Assembly: GCA_028711485.1 (NCBI GenBank)
Contig: JAQTSF010000045.1
Coordinates: 1 to 6,192 of the forward strand
Length of the DNA stretch: 6,192 nucleotides
Reading direction: 5' to 3'
Source of the DNA: Candidatus Iainarchaeum sp.
GTDB taxonomy: Archaea; Micrarchaeota; Micrarchaeia; Anstonellales; Bilamarchaeaceae
Shown: piece by piece, positions 1-4,952 of the stretch
How positions within the stretch are numbered: the stretch's first letter is position 1
Layout: the number at the start of each line of letters is the position of its first letter
The notes under the pieces: model-generated
The model's database searches: none
What the model was told of the DNA's origin: nothing
The model's input: only the letters and a program-made list of their open reading frames with translations
Program-made: the position numbers and the translations under genes

Positions 1-251
1 TTATGTCTTGCGCTTCTTCCTTTTGCAGGTTTCGGTCTTTTTCGTCTTCCTTTATCCATTTTCACTCTTGCAACCACAAAACCATTAGCTGCTTTATAAC
101 CAAATTTTCTTGCGCTTGGAATATTATACGGATTTTCTGTTCTTACTACAGCACCCTCCTTTCTCCACTTTATCAATCTTTCTCTGTATGCTTGGTTTCT
201 GCTGCTTCTAGCATTTCTAATTGCGTTTTTAATATATTTATATGCTCCCAT
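1..251 (-). CDS. rpl15e: Ribosomal protein L15e, N-terminal part (runs off left edge)
   Basis: Partial gene read on the minus strand; 83 codons are visible with no stop, and the C-terminal part lies outside the window. The product begins MGAYKYIKNAIRNARSS and continues through RLIKWRKEGAVVR, ARKFGYKAANGFVVARV and a basic stretch GRRKRPKPAKGR. These match the L15e pattern: the MGAYKYI start also seen in eukaryotic L15, an ARxxGYKAxxGxVVxRV core and the RKxRPxxGR segment. L15e is a basic protein of the large ribosomal subunit in archaea and eukaryotes, not the bacterial L15. I chose ATG at 251 because a GGAG Shine-Dalgarno (264-261 on the minus strand) sits 9 nt upstream. An in-frame ATG at 266 would add MELKN. 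The gene is transcribed divergently from the ATP synthase operon. Identity is very secure; the exact start is less so. Confidence 0.95.
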   Translation of the reverse strand, partial: MGAYKYIKNAIRNARSSRNQAYRERLIKWRKEGAVVRTENPYNIPSARKFGYKAANGFVVARVKMDKGRRKRPKPAKGRSARH

Positions 252-288
252 GTTTTTCAGCTCCATTGTTCAGCTCAATTCTTTTGAC

Positions 289-296
289 GTATATAG
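289..296 (-). promoter_or_regulatory. TATA-like element for the L15e gene
   Basis: The minus strand reads CTATATAC here. In archaeal promoters transcription usually begins about 25-27 bp downstream of the TATA centre, which would put the start near 266, just ahead of the L15e start at 251 and close to the alternative ATG at 266. No convincing purine-rich BRE is visible upstream. The identification rests on sequence and spacing only. Confidence 0.5.
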
Positions 297-343
297 TACA
301 AAAGTTACGAGCCCAAACTCAATAGATTTTTCCAGTTTCTATC

Positions 344-351
344 CTATATAC
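344..351 (+). promoter_or_regulatory. Candidate distal TATA element for the ATP synthase operon
   Basis: The plus strand reads CTATATAC, the same octamer as the L15e TATA candidate on the opposite strand at 296-289, so the two face outward 47 bp apart. Used as a TATA box it would give a transcript starting near 374 and a leader of about 60 nt before the H gene. Another A/T octamer (TATTTAAA, 360-367) is also available, and a closer candidate lies at 394-401. Sequence alone cannot choose among them. Confidence 0.35.
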
Positions 352-390
352 ATATTGAATATTTAAATCTATGTTCAATTCTTGTTAATT

Positions 391-404
391 ATGTTTTTAA
401 ACAT
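391..404 (+). promoter_or_regulatory. TTTTTAAA TATA-like element inside a short palindrome, upstream of H
   Basis: The sequence ATGTTTTTAAACAT forms an inverted repeat with 6 bp arms (ATGTTT/AAACAT) around a 2 bp spacer. Its core TTTTTAAA (394-401) is a plausible archaeal TATA box. Transcription from it would begin near 424, leaving a leader of only about 13 nt before the H start at 437. Because the palindrome and the TATA candidate coincide, a dimeric repressor binding here would block TBP, but so short a palindrome in AT-rich DNA may be chance. Confidence 0.35.
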
Positions 405-436
405 TTCTATGCTATACTCTTTCTGCTAGTGGTTCC

Positions 437-760
437 ATGAAGGTTAGTGATTCTGAAATAACTAATTTAGTAGAAGATATTAAATCTGCTGAAAAAAAAG
501 CAAATGAAATTAAAAATAAAGCTATTTCTGAATCTGAGCAAATTTTAAGAAATGCAAAGGATGAAGCTTTAAAAATAAAAATAAAAACTGAGGATTCTGT
601 TGTAAAAAAGAAGAATAAATTATTGGAAGAAGGTACTTCAAAAATAGAATCCAAGGTAAATGCCGTTATATCTGATGCAAAATCAGAAGCAGAAAAATTA
701 GCAAATGTTAAACTTAAACAAAAATTGTACGATTCATTATTTGAAGAAATTATTCAGTGA
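437..760 (+). CDS. atpH: A-type ATP synthase subunit H (peripheral stalk)
   Basis: First gene of the operon, 107 residues, about the usual length for AhaH. The protein is highly charged and almost entirely helical in character: heptad-like Lys/Glu/Ala/Ile runs such as EDIKSAEKKANEIKNKA and SDAKSEAEKLANVKLK, with no membrane segment and no cysteine. This is the pattern of the long coiled-coil subunit that pairs with subunit E (here 2927-3499) to make the peripheral stalk linking the catalytic head to membrane subunit I. Individual residues are poorly conserved in the family, so the call relies on composition, length and its position directly before subunit I. The ATG at 437 is the only sensible start. 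The Shine-Dalgarno is weak (only GTGG near 429-432), consistent with a short-leader transcript. The stop lies 4 nt before the next start. Confidence 0.88.
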   Translation: MKVSDSEITNLVEDIKSAEKKANEIKNKAISESEQILRNAKDEALKIKIKTEDSVVKKKNKLLEEGTSKIESKVNAVISDAKSEAEKLANVKLKQKLYDSLFEEIIQ

Positions 761-764
761 TTTT

Positions 765-2651
765 ATGTATAGACCTGTTCCAATGCAAAAGATTCGCATA
801 GTTGCTCTTAATTCCATTGTCAGGTCTTTGGTTGATGAACTTCATGAAAAAGGAGTAATGGAAATTTCAAGAGTTCCAGAATCTGAATTGGAATCAAGCC
901 AACATTTTTCCGACTACAACGAGCTTTCTTCTAAAATTATACAAATAAGATCTATAAAAAATATTCTTTCAAATTATTATAAAAAATCTCTAGTTAAATC
1001 TGCTAAAAAAATTTCAGAAAATAAAATAAATGCTTTTGAAGAGGAATTAAAGAATCTAAATAATGAATTAAGCAACATACAATCCAACTTAAAAAAATTT
1101 CACGAAGATTATAAACTTACAAATTCTCTTTGTTCTTTGGACATTGATTTCTCGAAATTAAAGTCCCCTCATATTGCTTATACTTTAGGAACAATTCCAA
1201 GAGCAAACTATACCAAATTAGTTAAAAAACTCGAAAAATATTCGGATACATTAAAATTTACTCATCATATTTCTAAAAAAAATGTGTTATTCCTTTTTTT
1301 ACACGAAGAAGAAACTGTTATAGATGGTCTTATCAATCCTTTTGGTTTTGTCCGTATATCTGTTCCTTTGGAAATTGGTAAACCAAAAGAGCACTTAGTT
1401 TTTTTATCTTCTGAAATTGAAAAACAGAAACTTAAAATTACCGCTGTAAAGGTAAGACTCACTGAACTCTCAGAAAATTATTATGATTCAATAAGTACTC
1501 TTTTAGAGAAATATTCTGTTCTGTCTCAAAGATCTCAAATAGCATCCAAATTTGGTTTTAGTGAAAAAATGGTGGTTATGGAAGGATGGATTGAAAAAAA
1601 TGAATTCGATTCTTTATCGCATTTTCTTTCCTCTGTTTTCGAGGAGAAAGTTCTTGTCTCGAAAATTTCGAAACCAAAAGATTCTCCACCTACAAAATTA
1701 GACAATCCAAAAATTATGAAGCGTTTTGAGTTTTTCGTTAAACTATTTTCTCTTCCAAAACATTCAGAATTTGATCCTACTTTTCTTTTTTTCTTTACAG
1801 CTCCTTTGTTTTATGGAATGATTATGGGAGATGTAATATATGGAATATTTTCGCTTATAATTTCATTTTTGCTTCTTAAAAAATTAAAACCAAAAGGTCT
1901 TCTTCTTTTTACAATTAAATTGTGGATAATATCTGCAATTCCTGCAATATTTTTCGGAATATTTTTTGATGAATGGATGGCAATGACACATGTACAGTTC
2001 TTTAATTTTCTTGCAGGTTTTGGTCTTCCCACTTTGATATCAATACCTCTATACGAAGGATTTCATAGAGTTCATAATCTTACCCAACTAGTAGGTTTGT
2101 CTGCCTTAGTGGGTGTTTTCAATTTAAGCCTTGGTTTTATAGTGGGTGCAATAAATGAATGGAATCATAACAAAAAACATGCAGCAGCTAAACTATGCTG
2201 GCTTGGGGTAACTATATTCGGTACAATTGCAGTTATGAGTTATTTATTTAACATGTTCCCACCAGATACTATTGGTTTATATTCTTCAAGTATTCTTATG
2301 TTATCTATTCTAGGATTAGTAATAACTGAAGGAATTATGGGTCTTTTAGAAATTCCTGGGCTGGCCGGAAATATTCTTTCTTATACGAGAATTGCAGCAG
2401 TGGGTGTAGTTGGAGTAATACTTGCAGAAATAATTAATACATTCTTTTTACCAGATCCCAATAATTTATTGATGTTGCTGGTACTTTTACCAATTTTAAT
2501 AATTATGCATGGAGTAAATACGCTTATTGTAATGGTTGAAGCTCTTATCCAGGGAGGCCGTTTGAATATTGTTGAATTTCAGACAAAATTCATGCACGGC
2601 GGAGGAAGACTTTTCAAACCATTTTCAATAAATAACAGTGAAAATATATGA
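765..2651 (+). CDS. atpI: A-type ATP synthase subunit I (membrane stator, a-subunit homologue)
   Basis: This 628-residue protein is the membrane stator that forms the ion half-channels against the c ring. Residues 1 to about 335 are the soluble arm with coiled-coil stretches that receives the E/H stalks. From D337 onward lie about seven or eight membrane segments (roughly 340-370, 378-402, 441-463, 474-495, 502-526, 532-561, 565-598). Family hallmarks are FYGMIMGDVIYG (G355-D356), LSYTRIAAVG with the likely essential Arg542, and VEALIQGGRLNIVEF with Glu592 and a second Arg599 that lines the channel in homologues. The C-terminal KFMHGGGRLFKPF is also typical. I chose ATG 765 (MYRPVPMQKIRIV) because family members begin this way. 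The frame stays open upstream to 705, but that extension lies inside subunit H. A partial Shine-Dalgarno (GTGAT, 757-761) overlaps the H stop, suggesting coupled translation. Confidence 0.97.
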   Translation: MYRPVPMQKIRIVALNSIVRSLVDELHEKGVMEISRVPESELESSQHFSDYNELSSKIIQIRSIKNILSNYYKKSLVKSAKKISENKINAFEEELKNLNNELSNIQSNLKKFHEDYKLTNSLCSLDIDFSKLKSPHIAYTLGTIPRANYTKLVKKLEKYSDTLKFTHHISKKNVLFLFLHEEETVIDGLINPFGFVRISVPLEIGKPKEHLVFLSSEIEKQKLKITAVKVRLTELSENYYDSISTLLEKYSVLSQRSQIASKFGFSEKMVVMEGWIEKNEFDSLSHFLSSVFEEKVLVSKISKPKDSPPTKLDNPKIMKRFEFFVKLFSLPKHSEFDPTFLFFFTAPLFYGMIMGDVIYGIFSLIISFLLLKKLKPKGLLLFTIKLWIISAIPAIFFGIFFDEWMAMTHVQFFNFLAGFGLPTLISIPLYEGFHRVHNLTQLVGLSALVGVFNLSLGFIVGAINEWNHNKKHAAAKLCWLGVTIFGTIAVMSYLFNMFPPDTIGLYSSSILMLSILGLVITEGIMGLLEIPGLAGNILSYTRIAAVGVVGVILAEIINTFFLPDPNNLLMLLVLLPILIIMHGVNTLIVMVEALIQGGRLNIVEFQTKFMHGGGRLFKPFSINNSENI

Positions 2652-2655
2652 GGTG
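2650..2655 (+). promoter_or_regulatory. Shine-Dalgarno of the K gene, overlapping the I stop codon
   Basis: GAGGTG lies 5 nt before ATG 2661, and its first two bases are part of the TGA stop of subunit I. A strong site at this gene fits the need for many c subunits per complex. Confidence 0.8.
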
Positions 2656-2660
2656 AAAAT

Positions 2661-2900
2661 ATGTTGGAAGGATTAGAAGTAGGAGCAGGAGCTGCTTTGG
2701 CAGCAGGTTTTGCAATGGGAGTAGGTGCTTTGGCAGCAGCATGGTCTCAAGGTGCAATTGGTTCTGCATTAATGGGCGCAATAGCTGAAAGACCTGAAAT
2801 TGAAGGAAAAGCAATAGTATATCTTGTTCTTCCTGAAGTTTTGGCTGTACTTTCGTTCATTATAGCATTTCTGTTAATTGGAACTGTTTCATCCAACTAA
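2661..2900 (+). CDS. atpK: A-type ATP synthase subunit K (c-ring proteolipid)
   Basis: A 79-residue two-helix hairpin proteolipid: helix 1 about residues 8-40, a polar loop AERPEIEGK (42-50), helix 2 about 51-75. The rotor carboxylate is Glu59 in VLPEVLAV, preceded by the usual Pro. GAIAERPE and the Gln30-Gly31 pair in helix 1 align with the family. It is the single-hairpin form, not the duplicated or triplicated c seen in some methanogens. Two oddities stand out. The glycine-rich helix-1 motif (typically GSGxGQG) is replaced by AAAWSQG at 26-31, with a Trp. The Thr/Ser just after the Glu and the Tyr further on, typical of sodium-binding rings (PETxAIYG), are Val60 and Leu64. I infer proton rather than sodium coupling, but Gln30 is retained, so this is not settled. 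Confidence 0.95.
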   Translation: MLEGLEVGAGAALAAGFAMGVGALAAAWSQGAIGSALMGAIAERPEIEGKAIVYLVLPEVLAVLSFIIAFLLIGTVSSN

Positions 2901-2901
2901 A

Positions 2902-2908
2902 TTTTTTT
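2902..2908 (+). other. T7 tract in the K-E gap, possible partial terminator or processing site
   Basis: Seven T residues start one base after the K stop codon, within the longest gap of the operon (26 bp). Archaeal RNA polymerase can terminate at T tracts without a hairpin, so partial termination here would enrich K-containing short transcripts. There is no clear stem-loop. In AT-rich DNA the tract may mean nothing. Confidence 0.25.
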
Positions 2909-2926
2909 AGCTGGAGTTGTGATGAA

Positions 2927-3499
2927 ATGAGCATTGATAGATTAGCAGAGGCATTGTTGCTAGAATCCAAAAAAGAATCTGAACAGATAGTTTCAAAAGC
3001 GAAAAAGGAGGCAAACTCCTTTATCTCAGCTGCGCATGAAGAGGAAAAAGAACTTTTGGAAAAAGCTGAAATTACAGTTAAGGATAAGCTTGAATCTCAG
3101 AAAAAGGAAAGATTGGCATGGGCAAATCTTGAAAGAAAAAGAATTCTTTCAGATGCTCGGGAACATGCTGTAACTTCTTATCTTGATTCAATGCAGTCCA
3201 ATCTTTACAAACTTAGAACCACAAGTTCCTATCCTAATTTTATGAAAAAAAGCTTTGAAAGCGCAGTTGATCAGCTTTCTGGAGCTATAATTTTCCATGT
3301 TGTAAAGGGGGATAAAAAATATCTTCCAACAACAAAATCTTCTTCAATAACCATATCGGAAGATTTGAAAGCTTCCGGCGGATTACTAGCTGAGTCAGCA
3401 TTCGGAAAAATAATAATAAATTATACTCTTGAAACGATTTTTGAAACAAAAAGAACGGTTCTGAGAAAAGAAATATTTAACGCACTATTTGGAGGGTAA
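2927..3499 (+). CDS. atpE: A-type ATP synthase subunit E (peripheral stalk)
   Basis: This 190-residue protein has the two-part build of the family. A long charged helix (about residues 1-95; for example LLLESKKESEQIVSKAKKEA and EEEKELLEKAEITVKDK) pairs with subunit H. A mixed C-terminal domain (about 100-190) caps the top of the catalytic head. The C terminus TVLRKEIFNALFGG matches the conserved ending with Arg-x-x-(hydrophobic) and Leu-Phe-Gly. Its length is typical (about 185-205). The start at 2927 follows GGAG (2913-2916) at a somewhat long 10 nt spacing and a closer GTGAT (2919-2923). A competing ATG at 2922 is out of frame and meets a stop after two codons (ATG AAA TGA), so it cannot encode a protein. 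It could slightly reduce initiation at the true start. The E stop precedes the C start by only 1 nt. Confidence 0.95.
   Translation: MSIDRLAEALLLESKKESEQIVSKAKKEANSFISAAHEEEKELLEKAEITVKDKLESQKKERLAWANLERKRILSDAREHAVTSYLDSMQSNLYKLRTTSSYPNFMKKSFESAVDQLSGAIIFHVVKGDKKYLPTTKSSSITISEDLKASGGLLAESAFGKIIINYTLETIFETKRTVLRKEIFNALFGG
3491..3497 (+). promoter_or_regulatory. Shine-Dalgarno of the C gene, inside the end of E
   Basis: GGAGGGT lies within the last codons of subunit E, with GGAGG ending 5 nt before ATG 3501. This strong site fixes the C start and excludes the in-frame TTG at 3489, which has no site of its own and overlaps this one. Confidence 0.85.
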
Positions 3500-3500
3500 C

Positions 3501-4607
3501 ATGGTTTCTTTGCCAAAATTTCCAAAAATAGGCTACATGGTCTATGGATATGCAAATGCCCGAGTTCACGGAATGAAAGGTCTTCTTCTTAATAAGGAAA
3601 CTTATCTTGAATTGGCCAACTTAAAATCCGTTGTTGCAATGGCTGAACTTCTTCAAAAAACACATTACAAAAAATCCGTTCTTGATTCTTCAGCATACTA
3701 CGACGGCATCCAACTTATAGACTGTGCTTCAGGAGATCATTATTCTACTATTGTTAAAAAAATAAAGAAGATTGCGCCCAATGAAGACAAGCCGGTTATA
3801 GACGCTCTGCTTATGAAATGGGATGTTATAAATCTTAAAATAGTTCTGCAGTCTAGAAAAATAACTTCTAATTTCTCAGAAGTAAAACCAAAACTTATAG
3901 CTGTGGGTTCATTAGATTTAACTGCTCTAGAATCCATTTATAAAGTAGAAGAAAAAGAGCTTTTAAATGAAATAAAGAAAACTCAATTTGGAAGAGATTT
4001 GCTTTCCCAAAGTTCTAAACAATTAGGTTCCGAAAGTTGGAATCGTTTCAAAAAAGCAATGTCTGTAACAGATATCTTTTCAGAAATAAGAGTAATGTTA
4101 GATACATATTCTTATGCTCTTATGGAGTATTATCTGAGACCTTTTATACATGATAAATATGTGAAAGCTCTTTATAAATTACTAAGTGAGGAAATTACAA
4201 CAAGAAATATACTAATAATAGAACGGCTTAAACAAAGCGGAATCAAAGACGAGAAAACAATTTCTACCTATCTTCTTAAAGGAGGACTTATGGATAAAAT
4301 TATGATTTCAAACATCGTGAAATCAGATAATCTTGCAAACCTCTTTCCTTTAATAAAAAGACTATTTCCTTCTTTAAAACAAGAAAAGGTCAAAGATCTT
4401 GTAACTCTTGAAACAGAACTTACCCGGGCTCGTTCGTTTGAACGAATTAAATTTTTTCACAAATCCATTCTTTCAATTGGAAATTTATTAGGTTTTATAT
4501 TACTCAAAGAAGAAGAAATGAACAATCTTAGAAAGCTTGCACTTTCAAAAGAATTCGAAATAGCGCCCAAAGAGGTTATAGAAACTTTACTTATACCTGG
4601 TGGATAA
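3501..4607 (+). CDS. atpC: A-type ATP synthase subunit C (central-stalk socket, V-type subunit d homologue)
   Basis: A 368-residue soluble, mostly helical protein. It sits in the mouth of the c ring and couples the rotating D/F shaft to it. Family features are the N-terminal YGYANARVHGMKGLLL (about residues 13-28), close to the usual Y-x-NARV-x-x-M-x-x-x-LL, followed by ETYLELANLKS and LLQKTHYKK. In the C-terminal part are LRKLALSKEFEIAPKEVIETLL and the adjoining helical repeats typical of the three-fold repeated C/d fold. Its length is typical (about 340-380). Neighbour order E-C-F agrees. The ATG at 3501 follows a strong Shine-Dalgarno in the end of E. Only 2 nt separate its stop from F, so the two are probably translationally coupled. 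Confidence 0.96.
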   Translation: MVSLPKFPKIGYMVYGYANARVHGMKGLLLNKETYLELANLKSVVAMAELLQKTHYKKSVLDSSAYYDGIQLIDCASGDHYSTIVKKIKKIAPNEDKPVIDALLMKWDVINLKIVLQSRKITSNFSEVKPKLIAVGSLDLTALESIYKVEEKELLNEIKKTQFGRDLLSQSSKQLGSESWNRFKKAMSVTDIFSEIRVMLDTYSYALMEYYLRPFIHDKYVKALYKLLSEEITTRNILIIERLKQSGIKDEKTISTYLLKGGLMDKIMISNIVKSDNLANLFPLIKRLFPSLKQEKVKDLVTLETELTRARSFERIKFFHKSILSIGNLLGFILLKEEEMNNLRKLALSKEFEIAPKEVIETLLIPGG

Positions 4608-4609
4608 AG

Positions 4610-4942
4610 ATGACTAAAGCAAAAATAATTGTTATTGGAACACCCACTCTTTCAACAGGGCTTATGTTAGCTGGTCTTGGCGAATCTATAATAGCAACCA
4701 AAGAAAATTTTCAGGAAAATTTAGAAAAAATTATTAAAGACGGACAATATGGTATAATTATTGCTCAGGACGATATGATTTCAAGTTTGGATTGGAGAAT
4801 GAAAAAGAAAATTGATTCTCTTGCCTATCCAGTTATCGTTCCAGTTCCCGGAGTATTCGGGGAAAGCAATAAAGAAGAAGATCTAAGAAGCATCGTAAAA
4901 AGAGCTCTTGGATTTGACATTATGATGAAAAAAGATGATTGA
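4610..4942 (+). CDS. atpF: A-type ATP synthase subunit F (central stalk)
   Basis: A 110-residue soluble protein with the Rossmann-like fold of subunit F, which binds subunit D in the central shaft and influences coupling and ATPase activity. Family signs are the N-terminal strand KIIVIGTPTLSTGLMLAGL (family: IaVIGDxDTvtGFrLAGI), the central strand GIIIAQDDMI, the PVIVPVPG strand-turn, and the C-terminal helix RSIVKRALGFDI, which inserts towards the catalytic head in related structures. The usual acidic residue after VIG is replaced by TPTLS here, and the Phe after TG by Leu, both mild divergences. The start ATG is preceded by GGTGG (4599-4603) with 6 nt spacing, overlapping the end of subunit C. 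The stop overlaps the Shine-Dalgarno of subunit A. Confidence 0.94.
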   Translation: MTKAKIIVIGTPTLSTGLMLAGLGESIIATKENFQENLEKIIKDGQYGIIIAQDDMISSLDWRMKKKIDSLAYPVIVPVPGVFGESNKEEDLRSIVKRALGFDIMMKKDD

Positions 4943-4946
4943 GGTG
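4941..4946 (+). promoter_or_regulatory. Shine-Dalgarno of the A gene, overlapping the F stop codon
   Basis: GAGGTG begins in the TGA stop of subunit F and lies 6 nt before ATG 4953. It supports that start and with it the short N-terminal tail of subunit A. Confidence 0.8.
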
Positions 4947-4952
4947 TAAATT

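Noticed and set aside
3..287. Plus-strand open frame rich in Ser, Phe and Cys
   Set aside because: It is the antisense of the L15e gene, which has unmistakable family motifs on the minus strand.
705..764. Upstream extension of subunit I by 20 codons (start at 705)
   Set aside because: It lies inside the end of subunit H in another frame, and the residues do not resemble the start of subunit I. The family-like start MYRPVPM is at 765.
2614..2814. Minus-strand Leu-rich open frame
   Set aside because: It is antisense to the end of I and to K; its leucine richness comes from the Ala/Gly-rich proteolipid codons on the other strand. The same applies to the antisense frames at 412-654, 1265-1462, 1811-2032 and 3740-3937.
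2661..2900. Duplicated c subunit or signal peptide on K
   Set aside because: Only one hairpin with one carboxylate is present, and the protein begins directly with the first helix after a few residues.
3489..3500. TTG start for subunit C at 3489
   Set aside because: It overlaps the strong GGAGGGT Shine-Dalgarno that serves ATG 3501, so the ATG is the better start.
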